Source: Tistrella mobilis
GTDB taxonomy: Bacteria > Pseudomonadota > Alphaproteobacteria > Tistrellales > Tistrellaceae
Length of the DNA stretch: 64,000 bases
Reading direction: 5' to 3'
Assembly (NCBI RefSeq): GCF_041468085.1
Contig: NZ_CP121015.1
Location: forward strand, 496,001-560,000
This document shows, piece after piece, positions 9,226 through 18,448 of the stretch (the stretch's first letter is position 1; each line of letters starts with the position of its first letter). The translations under genes were made by a program, and so were the position numbers. The notes beneath the pieces are model-generated. The model was not told the origin of the DNA. It did no database searches and saw nothing but the letters and a program-made list of their open reading frames with translations.

Positions 9226-9253
9226 ACTGTCCCATGAGCTTGACTGGGACAGT
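9226..9253. promoter_or_regulatory. Inverted-repeat operator candidate between the MocR gene and mvaA
   Basis: ACTGTCCCA and TGGGACAGT form a perfect 9-bp inverted repeat with a 10-bp spacer, so half-site centres are 19 bp apart, near two helical turns. It lies 19 bp upstream of the MocR start and 146 bp before mvaA, a place suited to autoregulation and control of the divergent operon. Confidence 0.5.
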
Positions 9254-9339
9254 CATGGTGATGAACCGTCCGACCGTCCCTTGCCCGTCCCCCGGATCAT
9301 AGGACAATCATTGCCAAAGTCACAATCCTTCCCCGCTGC

Positions 9340-9361
9340 CCCCGGAACCATGTTTCCGGGG
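9340..9361 (+). promoter_or_regulatory. Stem-loop in the mvaA leader
   Basis: CCCCGGAA and TTCCGGGG form an 8-bp stem with a 6-nt loop ending about 30 nt before the mvaA ribosome site. It could be a leader hairpin or a second protein-binding dyad. No T tract follows, so it is not an obvious terminator. Confidence 0.3.
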
Positions 9362-9398
9362 TCCGGGAAGGCCGGGATGCCGGACAGACGGAGGAAAC

Positions 9399-10703
9399 AT
9401 GCAGGCCTGCGACAGCGCGATCAATTCGCGCCTTGAGAACTATCGCAACCTCACCCCGGCCGAGCGGCTGGCCGAACTCGCCCGCGCGGCCGGGCTGGAT
9501 GCAGCCGACCAGGCCCTGCTGGCCGACCCCGCGGCGCTCGCCGTCGATCGCGCCAACGGCATGATCGAGAATGTGATCGGCACCTTCCAGCTGCCGATGG
9601 GTGTGGCGACCAATTTCCGCATCAACGGCCGCGACTATCTGATCCCGATGGTGGTCGAAGAGCCGTCGGTAGTGGCGGCTGCGTCCTATATGGCGCGCAT
9701 CGCCCGCAGCAACGGCATCGGCTTCGAAACCTCCAGCACCCTGCCGATCATGCGGGCGCAGGTTCAGCTTCTGGACGTGACCGACCCCTGGGGCGCGCGG
9801 CTGCGCATCCTGGCGGCGCGCGAGGCGATCATCGCCGCCGCCAATGCCAAGGACGCCAGGCTGGTCAGCCTGGGCGGCGGCTGCCGCGACATCGAGGTCC
9901 ATGTCTTCCCGAAAAGCCGGGTCGGGCCGATGGTGGTGATGCACCTGCTGGTCGATGTCCGCGACGCCATGGGCGCCAACACGGTCAACACCATGGCCGA
10001 GGCGGTGGCACCGCTGGTGGAACAGGCGGCCGGCGGCCGGGTGCGGCTGCGCATCCTGTCGAACCTGGCCGATCTGCGCCTGGCCCGCGCCAGTGTGCGG
10101 GTCTCGCCCGCCGCACTCGCCACCAAAACCGTCTCGGGCGAGGACATGGTGACCGGTATCGTCGAGGCGGCGGAATTCGCCGCGATCGACCCCTATCGGG
10201 CCGCCACCCACAACAAGGGCATCATGAACGGCATCGACCCGGTCGTGGTCGCCACCGGCAATGACTGGCGGGCGATCGAGGCCGGCGCCCATGCCTTCGC
10301 GGTGAAGGACGGGCGCTATACCTCGCTCACCACCTGGGAGCGCGACCGCGAGGGCAATCTGGTCGGTACGCTGGAAATGCCGATGGCGCTGGGCCTGGTG
10401 GGCGGCGCCACCAGAACCCATCCGCTCGCCCAGGCCGCCCTGCGCATCCTGAAGGTCGAAACCGCGCAGGAACTGGCCGAGGTGACGGTGGCGGTGGGCC
10501 TGGCCCAGAACATGGCCGCCCTGCGCGCACTTGCGACCGAAGGCATTCAGCGCGGCCATATGGCGCTGCACGCCCGCAACATCGCCATCCTGGCCGGGGC
10601 CGAAGGGGCCGAGATCGAGGCGGTGGCGAAGCAACTGGCCGCCGCCCATGACGTGCGCGTCGACCGCGCCCGCGAACTGCTCGACGAGCTGCGCCGGGGT
10701 TGA
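9399..10703 (+). CDS. mvaA: Hydroxymethylglutaryl-CoA reductase, class II (degradative type)
   Basis: Interconverts mevalonate plus CoA and HMG-CoA using NAD(P). The 434 residues match the length of the Pseudomonas mevalonii class II enzyme. Visible hallmarks are [10 protein letters not shown] near residue 57, the catalytic Glu in [12 protein letters not shown] (about 88), the NAD-binding [14 protein letters not shown] (about 189), the catalytic Lys in [10 protein letters not shown] (273), the Asp in ATGNDW (289), and the His region of [10 protein letters not shown] near the C-terminus. GGAGGAAAC precedes the ATG. It leads directly into a TRAP transporter, and no isoprenoid pathway genes are nearby, so breakdown of imported mevalonate is more likely than synthesis. 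Confidence 0.94.
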   Translation: MQACDSAINSRLENYRNLTPAERLAELARAAGLDAADQALLADPAALAVDRANGMIENVIGTFQLPMGVATNFRINGRDYLIPMVVEEPSVVAAASYMARIARSNGIGFETSSTLPIMRAQVQLLDVTDPWGARLRILAAREAIIAAANAKDARLVSLGGGCRDIEVHVFPKSRVGPMVVMHLLVDVRDAMGANTVNTMAEAVAPLVEQAAGGRVRLRILSNLADLRLARASVRVSPAALATKTVSGEDMVTGIVEAAEFAAIDPYRAATHNKGIMNGIDPVVVATGNDWRAIEAGAHAFAVKDGRYTSLTTWERDREGNLVGTLEMPMALGLVGGATRTHPLAQAALRILKVETAQELAEVTVAVGLAQNMAALRALATEGIQRGHMALHARNIAILAGAEGAEIEAVAKQLAAAHDVRVDRARELLDELRRG

Positions 10704-10764
10704 TCCCCGGCGCCAATCACAAACAGCCAGTCACATCCGGCTGACGATCCTGGGGAGAAAACCG

Positions 10765-11841
10765 ATGACCAGCCATGATCAGACCACCCGCCGCGGCCTG
10801 CTGAAGCGCGCCGGCGGCATCGCCGCCGCCGGTGCCGCGGTGGCCGCCGGTGCCGGCACCTTCGCCGCACCCCATGTCGCCCGTGCCGCCGGCCAGCCGG
10901 TGAAATGGCGCATGCAGGCGCTGTGGGATGCCAACACCACGCCGATGAAGTTCGAGCAGCTCTTCGCCGACCGGGTGAAGGAACTCACCGGCGGCGGCTT
11001 CGAGATCCAGACCTTCACCGCCGGCCAGCTGGTGCCGGCCAACCAGGCCTTCGACGCGGTCCGCGCCGGCGCCTTCCAGATGATGAAGACCTTCGACGGC
11101 TACGAAGCCGGCAAGATCCCGGCCTTCGCCTTCACCTCCACCGTGCCCTTCGGCTTCCCCGAGAGCGACCAGTACGAAGCCTGGTTCTACGAGAAGGGCG
11201 GTCTCGACATGGCGCGCGAGGCCTATGGCAAGGCCGGGCTGATGTATATCGCCCCCACCGTCTATGGCCAGGAGCCGATCCATTCGAAGGTGAAGATCTC
11301 GTCGATCGCCGAGTTCCAGGGCAAGAAGGGCCGCTTCGTCGGTCTCGCCTCCAGTGTGATGGGCGCCATGGGCGTGGCGGTGACGCCGCTGCCGACGGGG
11401 GAGGTCTATTCCGCGCTGGAAAAGGGCGTGATCGACATCGCCGACCGCGGCGACCTGACCGCCAACCTCCAGGCCGGCCTGGCGGAGGTTGCCAAATTCG
11501 TCATCCTGCCCGGCGTCCACCAGCCGACCACCGCCACCAGCTATGTGGCGAACAAGGCCGCCTACGAGGCCCTGCCGGCGGAATACAAGGCGGTGCTGGC
11601 GGTGGCGGCCCGCGAGACCTCGGCGGCGCTGCGCCAGCATATCGTGGTGCAGGACGTGGCCTCGCTGGCGAAGTATCGCGAAGCGGGTGTGGAGATCGTC
11701 GAACTCGACCCGGCCGACATCCGCGCCAACCGCGCCAAGGCCGAGGCCCAGTGGCGCGTCGCCACCAAGGACGACGCGCTCGCCACCCGCATCCTGGACA
11801 GCCAGGTCGGGTTCATGAAGGAACTGGGCCTGCTGGGTTGA
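10765..11841 (+). CDS. dctP: TRAP transporter substrate-binding protein DctP (probable mevalonate receptor)
   Basis: Periplasmic receptor of 358 residues in the DctP family. The N-terminus carries a Tat-type signal (TTRRGLLKRAGG followed by an Ala-rich core, cleavage near AARA about residue 42). The mature domain begins QPVKWRMQALWDANTTP. The start is the ATG at 10765, 13 nt after a GGGGAG ribosome site; the longer open frame upstream overlaps mvaA and is a shadow. The position 61 nt after mvaA suggests a shared operon. Mevalonate as ligand is inferred from that neighbour, not shown by binding residues. Confidence 0.88.
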   Translation: MTSHDQTTRRGLLKRAGGIAAAGAAVAAGAGTFAAPHVARAAGQPVKWRMQALWDANTTPMKFEQLFADRVKELTGGGFEIQTFTAGQLVPANQAFDAVRAGAFQMMKTFDGYEAGKIPAFAFTSTVPFGFPESDQYEAWFYEKGGLDMAREAYGKAGLMYIAPTVYGQEPIHSKVKISSIAEFQGKKGRFVGLASSVMGAMGVAVTPLPTGEVYSALEKGVIDIADRGDLTANLQAGLAEVAKFVILPGVHQPTTATSYVANKAAYEALPAEYKAVLAVAARETSAALRQHIVVQDVASLAKYREAGVEIVELDPADIRANRAKAEAQWRVATKDDALATRILDSQVGFMKELGLLG

Positions 11842-12265
11842 GGGAGAAGGAGGGAGGCGGACGCCTCCTTCCGTTCGTCCTGCCGATGTCCGGATCCGCA
11901 GGGGACAATTCCTGAACGACGTTTACACCGTCATCCCGGCGAAGGCCGGGATCCAGGTCTGTCTCCACAAAAAAGGATGCCGAACACCTCGCGTTCGCCC
12001 GCGGATGGCGTGGATCACAACGCCTGACACGATCCATCACCAGGGATGATCGCCGTCCATTTCCGTAGAAGCCTACCTGGATCCCGGCCTTCGCCGGGAT
12101 GACGGTATTGGTGTTTGTGCACAAACGGGTGAGGCCGGCAACGGACATCCGCGACAACCGCCGTGGCGCTTCTGCCGGGCGCCACCTGCCCCAACAACAC
12201 AACATCGCCGGGCGGCGGGGCCTTTGTCCCGCCGCCTTCGTCCGGTTCCGGTGCGGAGGATCCTG
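11842..12265. other. Intergenic region between dctP and dctQ holding an inverted-repeat element
   Basis: Normally dctP and dctQ are closely spaced; here 424 bp intervene. Most of it is the 178-bp element described separately at 11928-12105, with flanking sequence that shows no gene. The element may have inserted into the operon and could act as a partial terminator that lowers permease expression relative to the receptor. Confidence 0.6.
11928..12105. repeat. 178-bp bipartite palindromic (REP/MITE-like) element
   Basis: A 31-bp sequence starting CCGTCATCCCGGCGAAGGCC at 11928-11958 recurs in inverted orientation at 12075-12105. Each arm is itself a hairpin (CCCGGC-GAAG-GCCGGG type). The interior is about 116 bp with no coding signal. 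The same arrangement, with arms of nearly the same sequence and a total length of about 176 bp, is found in each unit of the tandem array at 29.5-32.5 kb, so it is a dispersed family. No transposase is present. Confidence 0.8.
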
Positions 12266-12823
12266 ATGTCCGCCCTTGTCGGGGTGGTCCGCGGCTATTG
12301 CACGGCCGTCACCGCCTTCAACCATTTTCTCGCCCGGCTGGCCGCGCTCGTCATGTTCGTGGTCGTGCCGGTGATCCTGTTCGAGGTGGTCTCGCGCTAT
12401 TTCTTCGATGCGCCGACCAACTGGGCGATGGAATCCGCCACCCTGGTCTTCGGTCCCTATTTCCTGACCGCCGGGCCCTGGCTGCTGCACATCCACGGCC
12501 ATGTGAACATCGACATCCTCCACAAGGCGGTCGGCCGGCGGTTGCAGCTTGCCTTCGATGCCTTCGGCCAGCTGGTGATCATGGGTTTCTGCTGGGTGCT
12601 GATCGAGCTTTCCTGGCCGCTTGCGGTCAATTCCTGGGAGCTGGGCGAGACCAGCTTCTCGTCCTGGAACCCCGAGATCTGGTGGACGAAATTCTTCCTG
12701 CCGGGGGCGCTGGCCCTGCTGTTCCTGCAGGCGGTGGCCGAATTCCTGCGCGCTGCGCTGCAACTCGGCGGCGGTGACGACCCGATGAACGGCGCCGGCC
12801 GGCCCCGGGCAGGTGCGGCATGA
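12266..12823 (+). CDS. dctQ: TRAP transporter small permease DctQ
   Basis: Small membrane subunit of 185 residues with four hydrophobic segments, near residues 22-45, 58-78, 95-118 and 140-162. The family pattern VVSRYFFDAPTNWAMESA lies near residue 38. The start at ATG 12266 follows GCGGAGGA at good spacing and is preferred over an in-frame ATG at 12224. It overlaps dctM by 4 nt (ATGA), so the two membrane subunits are translationally coupled. Confidence 0.88.
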   Translation: MSALVGVVRGYCTAVTAFNHFLARLAALVMFVVVPVILFEVVSRYFFDAPTNWAMESATLVFGPYFLTAGPWLLHIHGHVNIDILHKAVGRRLQLAFDAFGQLVIMGFCWVLIELSWPLAVNSWELGETSFSSWNPEIWWTKFFLPGALALLFLQAVAEFLRAALQLGGGDDPMNGAGRPRAGAA

Positions 12824-14139
12824 CCGGCATTGCATCCGAAGGCGTCCTGATCTGGATGTTCGCGGGCCTGGTCGGGCTGATGCTCACCGGCCTGCCGCTC
12901 GCCTTCGTGCTGGGCGGGCTTGCGATCCTGTTCACGGTGCTGCTCTGGGACCCTGCGGCGCTGACCATCACCGTGCTGCAGATCTTCGACACCATGCGCT
13001 CGGACTCGCTGATGTCGATCCCGCTCTATGTGATGATGGCAAGCGTGCTGCAGCGCTCGGGCATCATCGAATCGCTCTACAAGGCGATGGAGCTGTGGTT
13101 CAACCGCCTGCCCGGCGGGCTCGCCATCGGCACGGTGATCATCTGCACGATCATGGCGGCCATGACCGGCATCGTCGGCGCCGCGGTCGCGGCCATGGGC
13201 ATCCTGGCTCTGCCCTCGATGCTGAAGCGCGGCTATGACCAGCGCCTGGCGCTGGGCACGATCTGCGCCGGCGGCACGCTCGGCATCCTGATCCCGCCTT
13301 CGGTCGTGACCATCGTCTACGCCGTCACCGCCCAGGTCTCGATCGGCCAGATGTTCATCGGCGGCATCATCCCGGGCCTGCTGCTGGCCGGGCTCTATGT
13401 CGCCTATATCGTCATCCGCAGCCTGATCGACCCGTCGATCGCACCACGCGACCCCTCGCCGGTCGCCTGGGGGGCCCGCCTCCGGTCGCTGCGCGCGCTG
13501 ATCCTGCCCTTCCTGATCATCCTGGGCGTGCTCGGCAGCATCTATGCCGGCATTGCCACGCCCACCGAAGCGGCGGCGGTGGGGGTGGCCGGCGCGGTCA
13601 TCTCGGCGGCGATCGAACGTCGGCTCAGCCTCTCCATGCTGTCCGGCGCCGGCATCGACACGATCAAGGTGACCGCGATGATCCTGTGGATCACCATGGG
13701 CGCCAAGGCCTTCGTTGCGATCTTCACCGGCACCGGCGGCGCCGATTTCCTGCTGGAGTTCATCCGCGACCTGGACGCCAACCGCTGGCTGGTGCTGGCG
13801 GCGATGATGGGCGTGCTGGTGTTCCTGGGCCTGTTCCTGGACGAGATCGGCATCATCCTGCTCTGCGTGCCGGTTTTCCTGCCGGTGATCCAGCTCCTGG
13901 ATTTCGACCCGCTCTGGTTCGGCATCCTGTTCATGGTCTCGGCCCAGACCGCCTATATCAGCCCGCCCTTCGGCTACACCCTGTTCTATCTGAAGGGCAC
14001 GCTGCCGCCCGAGATCGGCATGGGCACGGTCTATCGCGGCATCATCCCCTTCATCCTGCTCCAGCTGGTGGGGCTGGGCCTCTGCGCGGCCTTCCCTGAG
14101 CTGGTGTTGTGGTTGCCGAAGATGATGGTGGCGGGGTAG
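12820..14139 (+). CDS. dctM: TRAP transporter large permease DctM
   Basis: Large 12-helix TRAP membrane subunit (439 residues), which carries the Na+-coupled transport path. Family signatures include LTGLPLAFVLGGLAI near residue 21, GIVGAAVAAMGILALPSM near 110, the conserved ICAGGTLGILIPPSV near 147, and the C-terminal SPPFGYTLFYLKG near 383. Length and topology are normal. It is the last gene of the mvaA-dctPQM operon; the next feature downstream is a perfect palindrome. Confidence 0.94.
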   Translation: MTGIASEGVLIWMFAGLVGLMLTGLPLAFVLGGLAILFTVLLWDPAALTITVLQIFDTMRSDSLMSIPLYVMMASVLQRSGIIESLYKAMELWFNRLPGGLAIGTVIICTIMAAMTGIVGAAVAAMGILALPSMLKRGYDQRLALGTICAGGTLGILIPPSVVTIVYAVTAQVSIGQMFIGGIIPGLLLAGLYVAYIVIRSLIDPSIAPRDPSPVAWGARLRSLRALILPFLIILGVLGSIYAGIATPTEAAAVGVAGAVISAAIERRLSLSMLSGAGIDTIKVTAMILWITMGAKAFVAIFTGTGGADFLLEFIRDLDANRWLVLAAMMGVLVFLGLFLDEIGIILLCVPVFLPVIQLLDFDPLWFGILFMVSAQTAYISPPFGYTLFYLKGTLPPEIGMGTVYRGIIPFILLQLVGLGLCAAFPELVLWLPKMMVAG

Positions 14140-14164
14140 GCAAAGTGCAGTGGACGCAGACCGA

Positions 14165-14194
14165 GGTGTCAACGGACAGCTGTCCGTTGACACC
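14165..14194. promoter_or_regulatory. Perfect 30-bp palindrome between dctM and the restriction-modification genes
   Basis: GGTGTCAACGGACAG is followed without any spacer by its exact reverse complement. A loopless dyad of this size favours a protein-binding site over an RNA hairpin, although it could also act as a terminator for dctM. It lies 76 bp before the methyltransferase start. It might bind a controller protein, but no controller gene is visible here. Confidence 0.55.
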
Positions 14195-14257
14195 CGCCTG
14201 CGACTCCGACTAACTCCTCGTCACCCCAATCAACCTTGATCACCCCGGTCAGGCGAC

Positions 14258-14265
14258 AGGAGGAG
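14258..14265 (+). promoter_or_regulatory. Shine-Dalgarno AGGAGGAG deciding a TTG start
   Basis: A full AGGAGG consensus ends five bases before TTG 14271 and supports that unusual start codon for the methyltransferase. Confidence 0.75.
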
Positions 14266-14270
14266 CTCAC

Positions 14271-15998
14271 TTGAACGCACCTGCAAAACGCCGCCGGCCT
14301 GCGCAGCTCTCGTTTTCCAACATTTGTCCCGTCGATGCTGCGGTCGAAGCCATGTCCACTGCGGGGATTGATAAGCGGGGAGCGGTCTTCACGCGTCGTG
14401 AAGTCGTCGATTTCATTCTTGACCTGGTCGGTTATTCAGTCGACCGCCCTTTGCATCATATGCGGCTCCTGGAACCTTCGGCAGGTGACGGCGATTTTCT
14501 GCTACCGGCGATCGACAGACTACTGGCATCCTGGCAAAAAGCCGGCAAACCGACGGCTGTAGAAACACTCCGGGATGCAGTGCGGGCAGTAGAACTTAAT
14601 CGTGTTTCCGTGGATGCGTGTCGCCGCAAGGTGATTTCTCGCCTGATCGAGGAAGGGCTCCCCAGGCAGGCCGCCGAATCGCTCGCAGCTTCCTGGGTTA
14701 TGCAAGGTGACTTTCTACTAACACATTTCGATCAGACGTTTGACTTTGTGATTGGCAATCCGCCCTACGTGCGACAAGAGCTCATCCCCGATGCGCTCAT
14801 CATGGCTTACCGCGCGCGATACAGGACGATTTATGATCGCGCTGACCTCTATATTCCCTTTATTGAGCGCGCCCTTGAACTCTTGAGCAAGAGCGGAGCC
14901 TGCGGCCTGATCTGTTCAGATCGATGGATGAAAAACCGTTATGGCGGGCCACTACGAGCGTTCGTTGCCGATAACTATCACCTGAAAATCTACGTCGACA
15001 TGGTTGGCACAACAGCCTTCCATGCGGACGTCGTAGCATATCCAGCAATCACCGTTATCACGGCCGATCGGCCAGGCGGTCCGACGCGCATTGCACATCG
15101 ACCACCAATAGCAATCGAACCGCTTGCGAAACTCGCAAAAGCGTTAACTTCCGACGCAGTATCCAAATCTCAAGGCGAGGTGCGCGAACTCTATGGGGTA
15201 GCTGCTGGTTCAGAGCCCTGGCTTCTGGAAGAATCTGCTCAGCTTGCACTAGTCCGCCGCCTTGAGGCGAGCTTCCCAACTCTCGAAGAGGTCGGCTGCA
15301 AGGTGGGAATCGGCGTTGCGACCGGTGCCGACAAAGCATTTATCGGTCCCTTTAAGAATTTGGATGTGGAACCGGATCGTAAACTTCCGCTTGTAATGAC
15401 GCGTGACATCCAAAATGGGAATGTATCTTGGCGCGGCCTTGGTGTCATCAATCCCTTCGGTGATGATGGGCGCCTTGTCGATCTCGCCGATTATCCCAGG
15501 CTACGCACTCATCTGGAAGCGCACCGTAACCAGATCGTAAAACGCCATGTTGCGCAGAAATCTCCGCGCCAGTGGTATCGTACGATAGATCGCATCTATC
15601 CGGCGATAGCGAAAAAGCCAAAGCTGCTGATACCCGACATCAAGGGAGAGGCTCATGTTGTTTATGAAAGCGGCGAACTGTACCCGCATCACAATCTTTA
15701 CTTCATAACTTCAGATCACTGGAATGTACGAGCCCTTCAAGCCGTGCTTCTTTCTGGCATTGCACGACTTTTTGTAGCGACCTATTCGACCCGCATGCGC
15801 GGTGGTTATCTTCGGTTCCAGGCACAGTATCTGCGCCGGATCAGACTCCCGGCCTGGGACAGCGTACAGGCCGTACTTCAAAACAAGCTGATCGAGGCAG
15901 CCACAGATGGCGATGTCGTCGCTTGCAATCAAGCCGTTTTCGATCTCTACGGCTTGTCGAAAAGCGAACGGATGGTGCTTGGAGGTGGTGAGGACTAA
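14271..15998 (+). CDS. N6-adenine DNA methyltransferase, PaeR7I/XhoI-type modification enzyme
   Basis: A 575-residue gamma-type class I methyltransferase. The SAM-binding motif I reads [15 protein letters not shown] near residue 67. The catalytic motif IV is NPPY at residues 163-166 ([11 protein letters not shown]), diagnostic of adenine-N6 methylation. The C-terminal third is a target-recognition region. Translation begins at TTG behind a strong ribosome site. The nuclease gene begins immediately after the stop (TAAATG). From the nuclease homology the target is expected to be CTCGAG. Codon use is clearly more AT-rich than neighbouring genes, indicating horizontal transfer. Confidence 0.88.
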   Translation: MNAPAKRRRPAQLSFSNICPVDAAVEAMSTAGIDKRGAVFTRREVVDFILDLVGYSVDRPLHHMRLLEPSAGDGDFLLPAIDRLLASWQKAGKPTAVETLRDAVRAVELNRVSVDACRRKVISRLIEEGLPRQAAESLAASWVMQGDFLLTHFDQTFDFVIGNPPYVRQELIPDALIMAYRARYRTIYDRADLYIPFIERALELLSKSGACGLICSDRWMKNRYGGPLRAFVADNYHLKIYVDMVGTTAFHADVVAYPAITVITADRPGGPTRIAHRPPIAIEPLAKLAKALTSDAVSKSQGEVRELYGVAAGSEPWLLEESAQLALVRRLEASFPTLEEVGCKVGIGVATGADKAFIGPFKNLDVEPDRKLPLVMTRDIQNGNVSWRGLGVINPFGDDGRLVDLADYPRLRTHLEAHRNQIVKRHVAQKSPRQWYRTIDRIYPAIAKKPKLLIPDIKGEAHVVYESGELYPHHNLYFITSDHWNVRALQAVLLSGIARLFVATYSTRMRGGYLRFQAQYLRRIRLPAWDSVQAVLQNKLIEAATDGDVVACNQAVFDLYGLSKSERMVLGGGED

Positions 15999-16743
15999 AT
16001 GGCTCTTGATTTGGCTGACTACGAGCAGAAGGCACGCGACGCGACGATGGCCTTTTGGGGTAACCGCCAGAAAGCGCTTGATGCCAAAACCAAAGCGGGT
16101 AAGAGCGACATCGGTGAACGCGGTGCCGTTACTGCAGGCAACACGATGGACGGCTTCATCGCCCTCATGATTGACCTGATACATGCCAACGGTCTTACCC
16201 AAGCTGAAATCCATCGAGCTCGTAGCGCGCTGACTTTGCCAGGTTTTTTTCCGCCCCACCAAATTATGGGACATTCTGGTAATTAACCAAGGCCGTCTCG
16301 TCGCGGCGATAGAAATGAAAAGTCAAATTGGCCCTTCCTTTGGCAACAATGCCAACAACCGCGCGGAAGAGGCCATAGGAACTGCCCACGATTTTTGGAC
16401 TGCTTATCGTGAGGGTGCTTTTGGTGCGGACACGATCCGTCCGTTTGTTGGCTGGCTTGTCTTGGTTGAGGATGCGCCGAAATCAAGAGCATCTGCTCAA
16501 CGAGAGGTCTCCCGCCATTACCCTGTCTTCTCAGAATTCAAGAATGTTTCTTATCTACAGAGGTACGATATCCTCTGTCGGAAACTCATGCGTGAGAACC
16601 TATACACTTCTGCCTGCACCCTCACTTCTTCCCGCGAGGCAAAGACGACCGGAAGCTATGCAGAGATGTCTGAGATCACAAGCCTGAAGTCCTTCGTCAC
16701 AGCATTTGCCGGCCATATCGCAGCTGAGGTTGCCAGAGGGTAG
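15999..16743 (+). pseudogene. PaeR7I-family type II restriction endonuclease, frameshifted
   Basis: As I remember the PaeR7I family, a full-length member is about 246 residues and begins with a DLADYE-type segment, as here ([15 protein letters not shown]). The first 83 or so residues are in frame 1 up to LTLPGFF. The remainder, from the expected [19 protein letters not shown] to [10 protein letters not shown], is in the next frame, so frame 1 ends early after HSGN. A run of seven T at 16244-16250 explains this: six T would restore one continuous frame. The active-site-like D and ExK (WDILV, then IEMK) lie after the break, so the short product should be inactive. It could be a true inactivation, a phase-variable tract or an assembly error. 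Confidence 0.85.
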
Positions 16744-16758
16744 TTCCCGGATCGGATC

Positions 16759-16781
16759 GGGCCTGTTCCGGGAACAGGCCC
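16759..16781. terminator. Bidirectional hairpin terminator candidate
   Basis: GGGCCTGTTCC and GGAACAGGCCC form a perfect 11-bp stem around a single base, in the 62-bp gap between the convergent nuclease and otsA genes. There is no clear T tract, so termination strength is uncertain. Confidence 0.5.
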
Positions 16782-16805
16782 CCGATGCAGCTTGATGGCC
16801 GCCAA

Positions 16806-18359
16806 TCACCCCTCCCCCGCCACCCGCATCAACAACCCGTCATGCACCCGGCCGGAGGTCGTGGCCCCCGTCTCCCGCACGAAGCCCTCGCGTTTCACCA
16901 CGGAGCTGCCCTCCGTCGCGAGGCGCGGGTGGTCGCGGCGGAGCAGGCGGCCGGTCGGGGGTTGGGCGGTGGGGCTGGCGGCGTCGGCGAGCGCGCGGAC
17001 GAAGCTGCGCCACCAGCGGCTGACATCGTTGACCGACAGCACCGCCATCATCGCCTTCCAGCGCTCGCGGCGTTCCTCAAGGCTCATGGTCAGGCCCTGC
17101 TGCATAAGCCGGGCGGTCTCGTCGTGGTCGAGCGGGTTGACGATCAGGGCGGCGTCCAGTTCATGTGCGGCGCCGGCGAAGCGCGACAGCATCAGCACGC
17201 CCGGATCTTCGGGGTTCTGGGCGGCGACATATTCCTTCGCGACCAGGTTCATGCCGTCATGCAAGGGCGTCACCACCGCCATCCGGGCCATGCGCAGCAC
17301 GCCGGCAAGCGTTTCGCGCGGGATGCCGCGGTTGATATAGCGCAGCGGCGTCCAGTCGGGTTCCGAGAAGCGGCCGTTGATCCGGCCGCTGATCTCTTCC
17401 AGCTCGCGCCGGATCGCGACATATTCCGGCAGCTTGCTGCGCGACTGCGAGGCGATCTGCACGAAGGCCATCCGGCGGCGCAGCTCGGGCGCGTTCTCCA
17501 GCAGGCGCTCATAGGCCAGCATCCGATGCGGCAGGCCCTTGGTGTAATCCAGCCGGTCGACGCCCAGCATCAGCGCACCGCGGCCGGCGCCGCGGGCAAG
17601 CTTGATGCAATACTCGCTCCCGGCATGGCGCTCGGCGGTCAGGGCAAAGGCGGCGGGGTCGATCGAGATCGGAAAGACGGAGGCCCGGAAATGGCGGCCG
17701 AAGGCTTCCATCCGCCCGTCCATGGAGACGCTGCCCCCCGCTTCCCAGCGGATATAGTCCTGGAAGGCCCGCAGGTCCGCCGCGGTCTGGAAGCCGATCA
17801 GATCGGCATGGGCCAGCCCCTCTACCAAAGCGCGGTGTTCGGGCAGGGCCGCGAAGGCATCCGCGGCCGGAAAGGGCGTGTGCAGAAAGAAGCCGATCGG
17901 GTTGCGCATGCCCCGCCGCCTGAGCTCTTCGGCCGCCGGCAGCAGATGGTAGTCATGGATCCAGATCATGTCGTCGGGATGCAGCAGCGGCAGCAGCCGG
18001 TCGACGAACTGGCGGTTCACCGACCGATAGGCGGTGTAGCGGTCGGCATCGTGGTGCATCAGATGGGGGGCGCTGTGCAGCACCGGCCAGAGCGCCTCGT
18101 TGGCATAGCCGTTGTAATAGCCGCGATGATCGGCCGGCGTCAGGTCCACGGTGGCGACCCGGTAGCCGCCGGGCTGGATCTCGGGCCCATGCAGGGCCGG
18201 CGCCTCGGAAAGCTGGCCGCTCCAGCCGAACCACAGGCCGGCGGTCTCGCTCAGAGCCTCGCGGACGGCCACGGCCAGTCCGCCGCTCGCCCCCGCATCT
18301 TCGGTGGACCGCGGATCTGCGCGGGCCACGCGGTTGGAGATCACCACAAGTCGCTTCAA
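16806..18359 (-). CDS. otsA: Alpha,alpha-trehalose-phosphate synthase OtsA
   Basis: GT20 retaining glycosyltransferase (517 residues) making trehalose-6-phosphate from UDP-glucose and glucose-6-phosphate in the cytosol. Visible signatures are MKRLVVISNRVA, the glycine loop GGLAVAVREAL, WIHDYHLLPA near residue 132, GVDRLDYTKGLPHR near 270, and the nucleotide-sugar region TPLHDGMNLVAKEY near 355. Translation starts at TTG 18359 behind GGAGGG. The C-terminal 45 residues are a basic extension beyond the usual end. It follows otsB by 89 nt in an otsB-otsA order. Confidence 0.95.
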   Translation of the reverse strand: MKRLVVISNRVARADPRSTEDAGASGGLAVAVREALSETAGLWFGWSGQLSEAPALHGPEIQPGGYRVATVDLTPADHRGYYNGYANEALWPVLHSAPHLMHHDADRYTAYRSVNRQFVDRLLPLLHPDDMIWIHDYHLLPAAEELRRRGMRNPIGFFLHTPFPAADAFAALPEHRALVEGLAHADLIGFQTAADLRAFQDYIRWEAGGSVSMDGRMEAFGRHFRASVFPISIDPAAFALTAERHAGSEYCIKLARGAGRGALMLGVDRLDYTKGLPHRMLAYERLLENAPELRRRMAFVQIASQSRSKLPEYVAIRRELEEISGRINGRFSEPDWTPLRYINRGIPRETLAGVLRMARMAVVTPLHDGMNLVAKEYVAAQNPEDPGVLMLSRFAGAAHELDAALIVNPLDHDETARLMQQGLTMSLEERRERWKAMMAVLSVNDVSRWWRSFVRALADAASPTAQPPTGRLLRRDHPRLATEGSSVVKREGFVRETGATTSGRVHDGLLMRVAGEG

Positions 18360-18448
18360 GATCCGTCCCTCCAGGCTCCGACCGGGCCGGTCCTGGCCGG
18401 CGCCGTCGTCGCAATCATCACTCGTCGCAATAACCCGCGGAGGAGGGG

